DNA of 64,000 nucleotides. It comes from Anaerosporobacter mobilis DSM 15930 (GTDB lineage: Bacteria; Bacillota; Clostridia; Lachnospirales; Lachnospiraceae). The translations under genes were made by a program, and so were the position numbers. Below the pieces are notes generated by a model. It searched no databases. It saw only the letters and a list, made by a program, of their open reading frames with translations, and had not been told where the DNA came from. This document shows, one piece after another, positions 31,743 through 41,389 of this stretch (position 1 is its first letter; every line of letters starts with the position of its first letter). The DNA lies in the NCBI RefSeq assembly GCF_900142955.1, contig NZ_FRCP01000018.1:62001-126000 (forward strand), read 5' to 3'.

Positions 31743-33113
31743 ATGGAATTTATTTCAGGAATCAAAGAAAAGGAAACAGTAAGCATTTATGACATCATCT
31801 TAGGTGGTGATGCAGTTGGTAACAGGGAAACAGGTATTGCAATGGAAAGCGAAACGGTCCGTTTGAACGGAGCTATTCATACCATTCGAGATATGAGTGA
31901 GTTTGCATTCATTGTCTTACGAAAGCAAGAAGGTGTAGTACAGTGTGTATTCACTGAAGGAAGCGTATCCTTTGACCTAAAATCTTTGAAAGAAGGTGCA
32001 ACGGTTGAGGTTCAAGGTGTGGTAGCGAAAGAGGATAGAGCACCTAATGGATTCGAGATTCGTTTGACAGACATTAAAGTATTGTCAATGCCATCTTATG
32101 ATACGATGTTACCAATCCCAATTAGTAAATGGAAGTTAAAGACTTCGCTTGAAACCAAATTATCGCTGCGACCAATTTCTCTTCGTAACATTAGGGAAAG
32201 AGCAATCTTTAAGATACAAGAAGGTATCGTTCGTGGTTTTCGTGATTTTATGTTTGAACAAAAGTTCACAGAAGTTCGTACACCAAAAATCGTTGCAGGT
32301 AATGCAGAAGGTGGAGCTAACGTATTCAAGCTAGAGTATTTCGGTAAGAAAGCATTCTTAGCACAAAGCCCACAGTTCTACAAACAAACAATGGTTGGTG
32401 TTTATGATAGAGTTTTCGAAGTAGCTCCAGTATTTCGTGCGGAGAAGCACAATACTACAAGACATCTGAATGAGTATACAAGTATGGATTTTGAAATGGG
32501 ATATATCGATGGATTCGAAGATATCATGGAGATGGAACAATCTATGCTTGACCATACATTTAAATTTCTTGAGAAAGAATACAGCAAAGAGTTACAGATA
32601 TTAGGTGTTAAATTGCCAGATGTTTCAAAAATCCCAACAGTACGTTTTGATGAAGCAAAACAGTTAGTATCAGAGAAATATGATCGTAAAATAAAAAATC
32701 CATACGATTTAGAACCAGAAGAAGAAATCTTAATTGGCAAATACTTCAGTGAAGAGTGTGGTAGTGATTTTGTTTTCGTTACACATTACCCATCGAAGAA
32801 GAGACCGTTTTATGCAATGGATGATCCTACGGATTCCAAATTCACTTTAAGCTTTGACTTGTTATTCAAAGGTATGGAAATCACCACAGGTGGGCAAAGA
32901 ATTCATAACTATGATGAGCAAGTAGCAAAGATGGTAGAACGTGGTATGGACCCAGAAGACTTCACAGACTATCTAATGATTCACAAATATGGTATGCCAC
33001 CTCACGGTGGACTTGGTATTGGTTTAGAACGTTTGACGATGCGTCTTCTTGATGAACAAAACGTAAGGGAGACTACATTATTCCCAAGAGATGTATCTCG
33101 TTTAGAGCCTTAG
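31743..33113 (+). CDS. aspS: Non-discriminating aspartyl-tRNA synthetase, archaeal type (AspS2)
   Basis: 456 residues, class IIb synthetase. OB-fold anticodon-binding domain (about 15-115), then the catalytic domain with motif 2 FRAEKHNTTRHLNE (about 225-240) and motif 3 GLGIGLERL (about 425-435). It lacks the bacterial GAD insertion and matches the short archaeal/AspS2 form. Such enzymes charge both tRNA-Asp and tRNA-Asn with Asp, and GatCAB then amidates Asp-tRNA-Asn. The gatC, gatA and gatB genes follow, and the operon is headed by a T-box, consistent with this pathway. The start has a perfect AAGGAGGG site. Confidence 0.93.
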   Translation: MEFISGIKEKETVSIYDIILGGDAVGNRETGIAMESETVRLNGAIHTIRDMSEFAFIVLRKQEGVVQCVFTEGSVSFDLKSLKEGATVEVQGVVAKEDRAPNGFEIRLTDIKVLSMPSYDTMLPIPISKWKLKTSLETKLSLRPISLRNIRERAIFKIQEGIVRGFRDFMFEQKFTEVRTPKIVAGNAEGGANVFKLEYFGKKAFLAQSPQFYKQTMVGVYDRVFEVAPVFRAEKHNTTRHLNEYTSMDFEMGYIDGFEDIMEMEQSMLDHTFKFLEKEYSKELQILGVKLPDVSKIPTVRFDEAKQLVSEKYDRKIKNPYDLEPEEEILIGKYFSEECGSDFVFVTHYPSKKRPFYAMDDPTDSKFTLSFDLLFKGMEITTGGQRIHNYDEQVAKMVERGMDPEDFTDYLMIHKYGMPPHGGLGIGLERLTMRLLDEQNVRETTLFPRDVSRLEP

Positions 33114-33142
33114 GGGTTTCACTACTTCCGTTGTAAAAGGAC

Positions 33143-33422
33143 GCAAAACTCTCGAAGTTTATATAAAGCTCCTTAGTTACCGTACCATAACACGAAACAC
33201 GCTGCACACCTTAGTACTTCTAGGTGTGTACGGTGAGTTTGAGTAATGGATACGGAAACGCCTTCGATTCGCCATCCTGGCGAACTCAGGCTGGCTCGGC
33301 TTCCTTGCCTCGCCTTCCTAGGTGGTCAAGTACACACCAAGAAGTACTAGAGGTGTTACGCTATCGTTTCTTAGTTATGGTACGGCAGCTAAGAAGCGTA
33401 TGGAAGGTAATGAGAGTTTTGC
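33143..33422. repeat. Large palindromic repeat B between aspS and gatC
   Basis: About 280 nt. GCAAAACTCTC (33143-33153) mirrors GAGAGTTTTGC (33412-33422); 33172-33191 mirrors 33374-33393 (CCGTACCATAAC core); 33213-33231 mirrors 33330-33348 (AGTACTTC core). The centre is GC-rich, with the small hairpin TCGCCA-TCC-TGGCGA near 33269-33283. A short ORF inside is an artefact of the repeat. It resembles elements C and D and starts about 30 nt after the aspS stop. Confidence 0.8.
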
Positions 33423-33666
33423 TGGTTGTTCAAAGGGGAGTAAGTTAGTGAAAGCTGGTAGTGAGTATTTTAGTATATAAGTGATTTATATGTGGTTGAA
33501 TAAACACTAATAAGTTTAAGCTTTTGTATAGGTATAGAAGATATGACAAGTATTGAAGAAAAGTTGAAAGAATTAAAATATTATGAAGGGAGCCATGCGT
33601 TGCTTTCTTTCAACTTAATTATATAGGCAGTGTCGCAAGTTAGCTTGTGATAGGCATGGATGGAAA
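33423..33666. other. Remainder of the aspS-gatC gap
   Basis: A 10-bp stem AAGTTGAAAG/CTTTCAACTT (about 33562-33614) lies within a 27-codon ORF of no recognised type (33544-33627). No terminator or clear promoter is visible, so gatC probably depends on read-through from aspS. Confidence 0.35.
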
Positions 33667-33954
33667 ATGAAGATTACAGACGAAACAATTACGTATGTTG
33701 CGGCCTTAGCGAAGTTGGAGCTTTCCGATGATGAGAAAGATCGTGCCAAGACAGACTTAGAGAATATTATTAGTTACATGGATACGATGAATGAGATTGA
33801 TACAAGTAATGTGGAACCTATGTCACATGCATTCCCAATGAAGAATGTATTCAGAGAAGATGTTGTAACTAACGGTGATGAACGTGATAATTTATTAAGT
33901 AACGCACCAGTTAAGAAGGACGGTTGTTTTATCGTACCTAAGACAGTGGAATAA
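33667..33954 (+). CDS. gatC: Asp/Glu-tRNA amidotransferase subunit C
   Basis: 95 residues. Typical GatC features: N-terminal helix with [14 protein letters not shown], middle helix [13 protein letters not shown] and the conserved [19 protein letters not shown] segment, ending in FIVPKTVE. GatC wraps around and stabilises the GatA-GatB interface. The ribosome site is weak (GGATGG). It is followed by gatA after 11 nt. Confidence 0.93.
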   Translation: MKITDETITYVAALAKLELSDDEKDRAKTDLENIISYMDTMNEIDTSNVEPMSHAFPMKNVFREDVVTNGDERDNLLSNAPVKKDGCFIVPKTVE

Positions 33955-33965
33955 GAAGGGAGGAC

Positions 33966-35432
33966 ATGGCTATGGCAGAGATTAAATTGCAAGATACAAC
34001 TCCTATGACAGCCCTTGAATTAAGCACTAAGATGAAAGCGGGCGAGGTTTCTGTTGAAGAAGTTGTTAAGAAACAATTAGAGATTATTAAGAGCGAAGAT
34101 GAGAAATATAATTGTTACATTACGGTATGGGAAGAAGCTGCAATTGCTCGTGCGAAGGAAGTACAGAAGCTAATTGATGAAGGCAAATTAGCAGATTCAT
34201 CACTTGCAGGTGTGCCAATTGCAATCAAAGATAATATCTGTACGAAAGGTGAGCTGACAACTTGTGCATCTAAGATGTTATCAAACTTCAAGCCACCATA
34301 CAATGCAGAAGTAATTGAACGATTAGAAGCGGCAGGAGCTATTATAATAGGCAAGGCAAATATGGATGAGTTCGCAATGGGAAGTACAACAGAGACTTCT
34401 TACTACGGACCAACTAAAAATCCAAGAGGTGTAGAATATGTACCAGGTGGTTCTAGCGGTGGAGCGGCTGCTGCCGTTGCAGCTAGAGAAGCAGTGATAG
34501 CGCTTGGTTCCGATACGGGTGGTTCCGTTCGTCAACCATGTTCTTTCTGTGGTGTGACTGGCATTAAACCGACATACGGCACAGTATCGCGTTACGGTTT
34601 GATTGCATACGCTTCCTCTCTAGATCAAATTGGACCAATTGCAAATAACGTAGCAGATTGTGCTAGTGTACTTGAAGTAATAGCAGGACATGATGCCAAA
34701 GATTCAACTTCCGTTCCTACACAGAGTTACCAATATACGAAAGCGCTAGTGGATGACGTGAAAGGTAAGAAAATCGGTATACCAAGAGGCTATATTGGCA
34801 AAGGACTAGATGAAGAAGTGAAAGCTTCTATCTTGGCAGCGGCGAAAGTATTAGAAGAAAAAGGTGCAACTGTTGAAGAATTTGACCTTGATATCGTGGA
34901 TTTAGCAATTCCCGCTTACTACGTCTTAGCATCTGCGGAAGCAAGTTCGAACTTATCTCGTTACGATGGTGTGAAGTACGGCTACCGTACTTCAGATTTC
35001 GAGGGCCTTGGCGATTTATATAAGAAGACAAGAAGCGAAGGATTTGGCCAAGAAGTAAAGCGTAGAATGATGATCGGTGCATTTGTTCTTAGCTCAGGTT
35101 ATTATGATGCCTACTACAACAAAGCGTTGCGGGTGAAAGCCTTAATCAAAGAAGGATTTGATAAAGCTTTCGAAAAGTATGATGTAATTCTCGGACCAAC
35201 AGCACCAACTACAGCATTGAAAATCGGAGAGAACTTGTCTGATCCGCTTAAGATGTATCTAGGTGATATCTACACCGTATCCGTAAACCTAGCAGGCCTA
35301 CCGGCCATCAGTTTACCATGTGGAGAAGATTCAAAAGGAATGCCAATTGGTTTACAATTAATCGGAAAACCATTCAAAGAAGCAGATATCATTCAGGTAG
35401 CATATAGCTATGAACAAGCACGTATTAAATAA
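33966..35432 (+). CDS. gatA: Asp/Glu-tRNA amidotransferase subunit A
   Basis: 488 residues, amidase-signature enzyme. Catalytic Lys88 (AIKDN), the GGSSGG glycine/serine loop (about 160) and the GSDTGGS motif supply the Ser-cisSer-Lys triad. It releases ammonia from glutamine (or Asn) and channels it to GatB. The start has GGGAGG 7 nt upstream; a second Met two codons on is an alternative. The separation from gatB by a 378-nt palindrome-containing gap is unusual. Confidence 0.95.
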   Translation: MAMAEIKLQDTTPMTALELSTKMKAGEVSVEEVVKKQLEIIKSEDEKYNCYITVWEEAAIARAKEVQKLIDEGKLADSSLAGVPIAIKDNICTKGELTTCASKMLSNFKPPYNAEVIERLEAAGAIIIGKANMDEFAMGSTTETSYYGPTKNPRGVEYVPGGSSGGAAAAVAAREAVIALGSDTGGSVRQPCSFCGVTGIKPTYGTVSRYGLIAYASSLDQIGPIANNVADCASVLEVIAGHDAKDSTSVPTQSYQYTKALVDDVKGKKIGIPRGYIGKGLDEEVKASILAAAKVLEEKGATVEEFDLDIVDLAIPAYYVLASAEASSNLSRYDGVKYGYRTSDFEGLGDLYKKTRSEGFGQEVKRRMMIGAFVLSSGYYDAYYNKALRVKALIKEGFDKAFEKYDVILGPTAPTTALKIGENLSDPLKMYLGDIYTVSVNLAGLPAISLPCGEDSKGMPIGLQLIGKPFKEADIIQVAYSYEQARIK

Positions 35433-35652
35433 ATCGATGTTAAATGATAGCTAAATAAGAGAGAGAAGAATAATCGTGTAGGTAGATAGAAAATACGTAG
35501 TTATAATTATCAAATAATTCAATCGATATAAATTGTGATTGTCTAATTAGTAACGTTATTTAAGAGTATTGTGACTAAAATTATTGAAACTAATAATAGT
35601 AACGACTCAGAATGAATTGTTTACAATAGCTAGCTACCCACAGATGAAAACA
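35433..35652. other. First part of the gatA-gatB gap
   Basis: AT-rich and without a coding signal. No T-rich terminator stands behind gatA, so transcription probably continues into gatB. Confidence 0.4.
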
Positions 35653-35773
35653 GCGAAACTCATCAATACCGAGACAATATGCTCGAAAGAGCACACACAA
35701 TCTGTAAGAAGCGTATTTCGTCAGATTGTGTGTGAGATATAGAGCATATTCAATGAACCCCACCGAGTTTCGC
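35653..35773. repeat. Large palindromic repeat C between gatA and gatB
   Basis: GCGAAACTC (35653) mirrors GAGTTTCGC (35765-35773); AATATGCTC (35676) mirrors GAGCATATT (35742); CACACACAATCTG (35692) mirrors CAGATTGTGTGTG (35722-35734). The loop is 17 nt. It resembles element B in its outer (G)C(A/G)AAACTC motif and its position within the operon. Confidence 0.8.
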
Positions 35774-35810
35774 GTACCTCCACCCATAACCGTAGAAAGG
35801 AAGGAACCAC

Positions 35811-37247
35811 ATGAAATCATATGAAACTGTCATAGGTCTAGAAGTCCATGTAGAGTTGGCGACAAAGACAAAAATCTTCTGTGGGTGTACAACAGCGTTT
35901 GGTGGATCACCAAATACACACTGTTGTCCAGTCTGTACAGGAATGCCTGGAACACTCCCAGTTTTGAATAAACAAGTAGTAGAATTCGCGATAGCAGCAG
36001 GTCTTGCAACGAATTGTACAATTACACAGAATTGTAAGTTTGACCGTAAGAATTATTTCTATCCAGATTTACCAAAAGCATACCAAGTATCTCAATTATA
36101 TTTACCAATCTGTAGAGATGGTGGAATTGAGATTGAAGTTGGTGGTGTGAAGAAAACGATTGGAATCCATGAGATTCATATGGAAGAAGATGCAGGAAAG
36201 TTAGTACATGACGAATGGGATGATTGTACATTAGTTGATTACAACCGCTGTGGTGTACCGTTAATAGAAATCGTAAGTGATCCAGATATGCGTTCAGCTG
36301 ATGAAGTAATTGCGTATCTAGAGAAGCTAAAATTAATCTTACAATACCTTGGGGTATCAGACTGTAAGATGCAAGAAGGTTCACTCCGTGCAGATATTAA
36401 CTTATCAATTCGCGAGGTGGGTGCACCCGAATTCGGAACGAGAACAGAGATGAAGAACATGAACTCTTTCAAGGCAATTGCTAGAGCAATTGAGGGAGAG
36501 AGAAAACGTCAAATCGAAGTACTTGAATATGGTAAGAAAGTAAACCAAGAAACAAGAAGATGGGATGATAACAAAGATACAAGTTTTGCTATGCGTTCCA
36601 AAGAGGATGCACAAGATTATCGTTATTTTCCAGAACCTGACCTAGTACCGATTGAAATCAGTGATGAATGGTTAGATACGGTTAAGAAACGACAACCAGA
36701 ACTTAGAGATGAGAAGATGGTTCGTTATGAAACACAATATGATATTCCAGAATACGATGCCTCATTAATTACAAGCTCTAAGAAACTTGCAGATATCTTC
36801 GAAGCAACGGTCGCTATCTGTAACAAACCAAAAGAAGTATCAAACTGGTTAATGGTTGAGACAATGCGTCTATTGAAAGAGCATGAGATGGAGCCAGAGA
36901 ATATTGCATTTACTCCAGAAAACCTTGCGAAATTAATTGGATTAATTGATGCAGGCTCTATTAACCGTACAGTGGCAAAAGAGGTATTCGAAGTTGTATT
37001 TGCTGAGAATGTAGATCCAGAAAGCTATGTTAAGGAAAAGGGCTTACTTATCGTTAATGATGAAGGAGAACTTCGTAAGACAATTGATGAAATTATTGCA
37101 AGTAATCCTCAGTCGGTTGAAGATTATCACAATGGTAAGACGAAAGCTATGGGATTCTTAGTTGGTCAGACCATGAAAGCCATGAAAGGGAAAGCTGATC
37201 CAGGAATGATTAATACTATTGTACTCGAATTATTACAGAAACAATAA
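35811..37247 (+). CDS. gatB: Asp/Glu-tRNA amidotransferase subunit B
   Basis: 478 residues. The cradle domain starts with VIGLEVHVELATKTK and carries four Cys of the zinc site (FCGC and CCPVC, about 24-44). The helical and YqeY-like tail domain (about 330-478) grips the tRNA. GatB phosphorylates and amidates the misacylated Asp/Glu on tRNA using ammonia from GatA. The start has GAAAGGAAGG upstream. It is the last gene of the T-box operon. Confidence 0.95.
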   Translation: MKSYETVIGLEVHVELATKTKIFCGCTTAFGGSPNTHCCPVCTGMPGTLPVLNKQVVEFAIAAGLATNCTITQNCKFDRKNYFYPDLPKAYQVSQLYLPICRDGGIEIEVGGVKKTIGIHEIHMEEDAGKLVHDEWDDCTLVDYNRCGVPLIEIVSDPDMRSADEVIAYLEKLKLILQYLGVSDCKMQEGSLRADINLSIREVGAPEFGTRTEMKNMNSFKAIARAIEGERKRQIEVLEYGKKVNQETRRWDDNKDTSFAMRSKEDAQDYRYFPEPDLVPIEISDEWLDTVKKRQPELRDEKMVRYETQYDIPEYDASLITSSKKLADIFEATVAICNKPKEVSNWLMVETMRLLKEHEMEPENIAFTPENLAKLIGLIDAGSINRTVAKEVFEVVFAENVDPESYVKEKGLLIVNDEGELRKTIDEIIASNPQSVEDYHNGKTKAMGFLVGQTMKAMKGKADPGMINTIVLELLQKQ

Positions 37248-37273
37248 ATAGGATTCATATCAATTAATGCGAA

Positions 37274-37310
37274 AGGGAGAATACTTAAAAGCTAAGTATT
37301 CTCTCTTTTG
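37274..37310 (+). terminator. Terminator after gatB
   Basis: A 14-bp stem (37274-37287 with 37293-37306) with a 5-nt loop ends in CTCTTTTG. Confidence 0.85.
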
Positions 37311-37470
37311 TATATAACAAGGAATCTCTAATTCTATATAATATATATTTTATTAAATTAATCAAGGTCTTAAGGTAAAATAATTATGAAAGCACGAAAA
37401 TACATATTTAGGGAAAAATAAAGAGAAAATACATTGTTTTCAGATATAAAAGCATTTATAATTTAATAGA

Positions 37471-37700
37471 TTGTCAAAATTTCTTGTTGTAGTAGGAATC
37501 CGTAAGCCGAATAGCAACGGAAAAACATTTACAATTTCATAACAACATGATTAGAAGTTGATATTGTTGAAGAAGTAATATCTATCTTAGAAGGGGTGAC
37601 TTACCTTTCAGGTAAGAAGTCTAAAGCAGACGCGTGGGTTGCATCAAGAACTGCACCCCGTTTTAAGTTAAATGAATTAGATCGAGAAGGAGAAAGTTGA
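37471..37700 (+). pseudogene. Possible remnant of a small gene just upstream of the ABC exporter
   Basis: Two coding-like pieces in different frames: 37471-37542 (24 codons, with LVVVGIRKPNSNGKT) and 37551-37700 (49 codons, ending RFKLNELDREGES) whose TGA abuts the ATPase start. The second has normal codon use but no good start codon after an in-frame stop at 37548. I do not recognise a family; the first piece vaguely resembles the start of a flavodoxin-like reductase. Residues 37311-37470 are AT-rich with no feature. Confidence 0.3.
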
Positions 37701-38606
37701 ATGAACACGTTAGAAATTAAGAATCTATCAAAGAGTTTTGGAAAAACTCGTATAATTAAAGATGTATCCCTCCACGTTTCAGAAGGTGAAATTGTGGCTT
37801 TTGTAGGACCTAACGGTGCAGGTAAGACAACAACCTTGAAGATGATTACTAATTTGATATGGCCAGATAGTGGTAGTATAACAATTGCCGGGTATGATTT
37901 ATTCAAACAAAGGGAGATGGCACTTGCTAATATGGCAGGTATCATTGAGAACCCAGGTTTGTATACGAATCTTACTGGATTAGAAAACTTACAGTTTATA
38001 CAGAAGTTAAGAGGTGTATCAAAAGCAAGATTACAAGAAGTCATTGAATTAATTGGCCTTAATGATAAGGAGAAGTTACATCGCAAGGTAAGAAGATATT
38101 CTCTTGGTATGAAACAAAGATTAGCACTAGGAATGTGTTTACTTACGAAACCCAAATTTCTTATCTTGGACGAGCCAACCAATGGTCTTGATCCTACAGG
38201 CGTAATTGAGCTTCGACAATTAATTGAGAAGATGGTTAAGGAAGAGAATGTATCCGTTTTATTTTCATCTCATATGTTAGGTGAAGTTGAAAAATTAGCC
38301 GATCGAATCGTATATATTAAGGAAGGAAGCATAATAACAGAGCGAATTCAACAAAAAGAGGATAGCAATATCTATAACATACATTTAGAAAACCAAGAAG
38401 AGAAGGCTGCCCAGATTCTTAGAAAACTTTCTTGTTGCAAACAAGTTGAGTTACAGGTAGATGGAATCTTACATATTGAAGCAGAAGTTGGTAATTTGAA
38501 TTTGATACTGAAAACGTTAGGTGAGAATGCTATTACAATTATAGATATTGAGAAAGAAAAACAGAGTTTAGAAGATATCTATCGCTCTATATTTACGGAG
38601 GACTGA
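37701..38606 (+). CDS. ABC transporter ATP-binding protein (BcrA/CcmA type)
   Basis: 301 residues. Walker A GPNGAGKTT (about 37-45), signature YSLGMKQRLALG, Walker B FLILDEPTNGLD (about 150-165), switch His in FSSHMLGE. The C-terminal 80 residues are the accessory domain usual in exporter ATPases of the bacitracin/antibiotic or Nat type. It energises the two ABC-2 permeases encoded immediately downstream. The substrate is unknown. A GAAGGAG ribosome site lies in the coding-like remnant upstream. Confidence 0.92.
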   Translation: MNTLEIKNLSKSFGKTRIIKDVSLHVSEGEIVAFVGPNGAGKTTTLKMITNLIWPDSGSITIAGYDLFKQREMALANMAGIIENPGLYTNLTGLENLQFIQKLRGVSKARLQEVIELIGLNDKEKLHRKVRRYSLGMKQRLALGMCLLTKPKFLILDEPTNGLDPTGVIELRQLIEKMVKEENVSVLFSSHMLGEVEKLADRIVYIKEGSIITERIQQKEDSNIYNIHLENQEEKAAQILRKLSCCKQVELQVDGILHIEAEVGNLNLILKTLGENAITIIDIEKEKQSLEDIYRSIFTED

Positions 38607-38610
38607 TACT

Positions 38611-39786
38611 ATGGGTAAATTATTCCGATTTGAATGGCTGAAAAATCGTAAGAATATCAAGAATATTGTAATGCTAAGTTTATTCCTAATCATTCTTATA
38701 GGATATATTATTCTAAATGGAGTATTAGCACAGAAATATAAGATTGACGAGCGTGTTAATTATACAAGTGATAAGTGGTATAGTGTTATGAAGATGAATG
38801 AGCTACTGGCTCTATCTGACGAGAAAGATATGTCTAAGGATATGAAAACAGAGATAGATTTTTGGAGGCAAGTATATCAATATGCAGTATCTCAAGATGT
38901 CTATAAACATTGGCGCGGAGAAGACAAATGGAGAGATGTTGTAAGAGAAACCATTGAAAAGAATGAGTACTTACTAAAGGGAAAGGAAGAAGGAATCACT
39001 TCCTATAATCGTATATCGGATCAGGAATTACGCAATGAAATCAAAAAGAATCAAGTGTTCTTAGAGGAAGATATTAAGCCTCTTGACAGCGAATATCAGA
39101 TGACATCCTTACATTTCTTATATCGCTTATTAGATCAATTATTCCCTTATCTAATTGTAGTGGTAGTCCTAATAGTTTGTGCAGATACCATGTCCAGTGA
39201 ATTTGATACTGGTAGTTACAAATTCTTAATGCTACAACCGTATAAGCGAGGAAAGATTATACACATCAAATCAATTGCAACAATCTGCTATGTAATGATT
39301 TCAGTACTTGGTATTATTGCAGGGGTATTCTTGGTAAATGGATGTATTAATGGTTTTGGAAATCCAAGTTATCCAGTAGCTATCGATGGGAGCCGATTTA
39401 GCAGACTTATATCGGATACGTATAAGACGAGTGCTGTAGAATATATTGGAATCGGTAAATTTCTTCTGTATGTAATACCGATTGCCATCTTGTATCTATT
39501 ATTTACTGCGGTTTTTGCACTAATCCTCTCCACATTAGCTGCTAATAGCATAGCTTCCTTATCCATGTCAGTAGGAATAATGCTAGCGGCTATCATGTTA
39601 CAACCTTATGTAGTTAGTTACAAGACATTGTCTTTGGTTTATCCGGTTAGTTACTGTAATCCAGTAGAAGTGCTGTCTGGTGGAACTTATGGAACTGCAT
39701 TAATGGCTATCCTAGTACTTGCTTTTTTAAGTATTGTAATCTACCTAGTGAATGTATTGATATTTAAGAAGAGGGATCTATTATGA
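38611..39786 (+). CDS. ABC-2 type permease (first of two)
   Basis: 391 residues. One N-terminal membrane helix (about 18-38), a large extracytoplasmic loop (about 40-175), then five helices towards the C-terminus. This topology is typical of the ABC-2 family that follows a BcrA-type ATPase. It starts 4 nt after the ATPase gene and overlaps the next permease by 4 nt (ATGA). The motif LIVCADTMSSEFDTGSYKFL is shared with the neighbour, so the two are paralogues that probably form a heterodimer. Confidence 0.85.
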   Translation: MGKLFRFEWLKNRKNIKNIVMLSLFLIILIGYIILNGVLAQKYKIDERVNYTSDKWYSVMKMNELLALSDEKDMSKDMKTEIDFWRQVYQYAVSQDVYKHWRGEDKWRDVVRETIEKNEYLLKGKEEGITSYNRISDQELRNEIKKNQVFLEEDIKPLDSEYQMTSLHFLYRLLDQLFPYLIVVVVLIVCADTMSSEFDTGSYKFLMLQPYKRGKIIHIKSIATICYVMISVLGIIAGVFLVNGCINGFGNPSYPVAIDGSRFSRLISDTYKTSAVEYIGIGKFLLYVIPIAILYLLFTAVFALILSTLAANSIASLSMSVGIMLAAIMLQPYVVSYKTLSLVYPVSYCNPVEVLSGGTYGTALMAILVLAFLSIVIYLVNVLIFKKRDLL

Positions 39787-41351
39787 GAAAATTAATATAT
39801 TTTGAGTGGAAAAAGATTTTCGGAAGCAAAAGAAATATTGCTGTTATCGCTATTGTTTTCCTAGTTCTACTTGTGTTCCTATCATCGAATATAGAGAGGG
39901 ATAAGCAGGATAGAGAGGATAGCGCAAAACAAGCAGATTTTCTTGCAGATTGGTATAATAAAGAGAATGTCTCCTATGAAAAAAGCTATAGCAAAACAAA
40001 CATGTACATATGCAAATTATATAGTGATGTGGCAAAAAAACGAAGCGAGTATTTTACGGAAAAGGCTAGAACAATTCGTACCAATGACAAGGAAGCAGAG
40101 TTACAAGCGGATAGAAGCTATTATGAAACCCAACTTCGATATTATGTAGAAGGTGCATTATATATAGGAGCTTCTATGGAAGAAACGGCAATACGGAATG
40201 CCATCTATTCGAACAAGGAAGTATTTCTTGATATGTTGAATTATCAGTATCAACAAAAGGGAAATATCTCAGAGTTATATGGCGATTATTTGATGATGCC
40301 GAGTATGCTATTTGGTACAAGTAATCAAATTGCAGAGACATTGACATATTACCGTGAAAAGCTAGTTTTTACAAACAAGTTATTAGAAGACAATGCTGAA
40401 ATATTACGTGTAAATGAAATGAAAGGATATAATTTTCTCTTTCTTACATTCAAAGAAATCTTTCCTTATGTAGCTTTGCTAGTGGTGCTTCTAATATTGG
40501 CTGATATTATGTCAACGGAAAGAGACTATGGTACTTATAAATTCTTGTTATTGCAACCATTTTCCAGAGGTAAGATAGTATTAGCTAAGGGAATAGCGGC
40601 AATTACTAGTGCTTGGGTAGTTATTTTAATACCGATATTCATCTGTTTCTTAGCAGTTGGAGTGATCAATGGTTTTGGATCGCCTAGTTATCCAGTAATA
40701 AAAAGTGTAGAAACGTATACAACAACAGAGCCATTAGTAACAGATATTGAATATACAAGAGGTACGGCTTATGTTGGTGACTTCTTTAGTGAATTTAGTG
40801 GTAATATAGATAATGGATATCGATTGTATGAATATCGTAATGGTGGCTTATATATGGGTATTAGTGAATACGCGTCGACCTATAATTTCAGCTATTTTGC
40901 AGTACCAAATGGGGATTATTTTGAGGAGAACAAAATAGTAGTCTATAATCCAGATTATTATGGAATACCGGATAAAGTGGCTAGTACAATCATGAACCCA
41001 TATTTTTCATATATCAATATCAGCAGCTTCTTACTACAGATGTTGCCAGGAGTGTTGTTATACCTAATGTTCGGTGCGTTACTTGGACTGTGTATATCAA
41101 CGACAACGCAACATAGCTTGATATCTTTTGTTTTATGTATCTTAATTGGCGGTGGTGGAAGTCTTCTTTTATCGAATATTAATGGAAAATTAGGAAAATT
41201 GCTACCATTCTCCTATGGAAATGTTGTGAATTGTATGCAAGGGTTGTATAATAGAACAATGTTACAAGGGGTGACTGTATTAGTCAGTGTCAACCTGATT
41301 TTGTTCATTATAAGTTATATAACTTTTAGGAAACGAGATATTATTTGTTAA
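39783..41351 (+). CDS. ABC-2 type permease (second of two)
   Basis: 522 residues. Same architecture as the preceding permease, with a second, longer extracytoplasmic insertion (about 305-410). The paired motif LILADIMSTERDYGTYKFL matches LIVCADTMSSEFDTGSYKFL upstream. The overlapping ATGA start implies translational coupling and a 1:1 product ratio. The export substrate cannot be told from sequence. Confidence 0.85.
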   Translation: MRKLIYFEWKKIFGSKRNIAVIAIVFLVLLVFLSSNIERDKQDREDSAKQADFLADWYNKENVSYEKSYSKTNMYICKLYSDVAKKRSEYFTEKARTIRTNDKEAELQADRSYYETQLRYYVEGALYIGASMEETAIRNAIYSNKEVFLDMLNYQYQQKGNISELYGDYLMMPSMLFGTSNQIAETLTYYREKLVFTNKLLEDNAEILRVNEMKGYNFLFLTFKEIFPYVALLVVLLILADIMSTERDYGTYKFLLLQPFSRGKIVLAKGIAAITSAWVVILIPIFICFLAVGVINGFGSPSYPVIKSVETYTTTEPLVTDIEYTRGTAYVGDFFSEFSGNIDNGYRLYEYRNGGLYMGISEYASTYNFSYFAVPNGDYFEENKIVVYNPDYYGIPDKVASTIMNPYFSYINISSFLLQMLPGVLLYLMFGALLGLCISTTTQHSLISFVLCILIGGGGSLLLSNINGKLGKLLPFSYGNVVNCMQGLYNRTMLQGVTVLVSVNLILFIISYITFRKRDIIC

Positions 41352-41389
41352 ATACGTACGAATAACTACGTGAAAGGGGTATTGTAACG

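Noticed and set aside
33224..33448. 74-codon plus-strand ORF
   Set aside because: Entirely within palindrome B; the peptide has no family features and results from the GC-rich repeat.
37601..38182. 193-codon minus-strand open frame
   Set aside because: Antisense to the ABC ATPase, whose Walker and signature motifs prove the plus strand.
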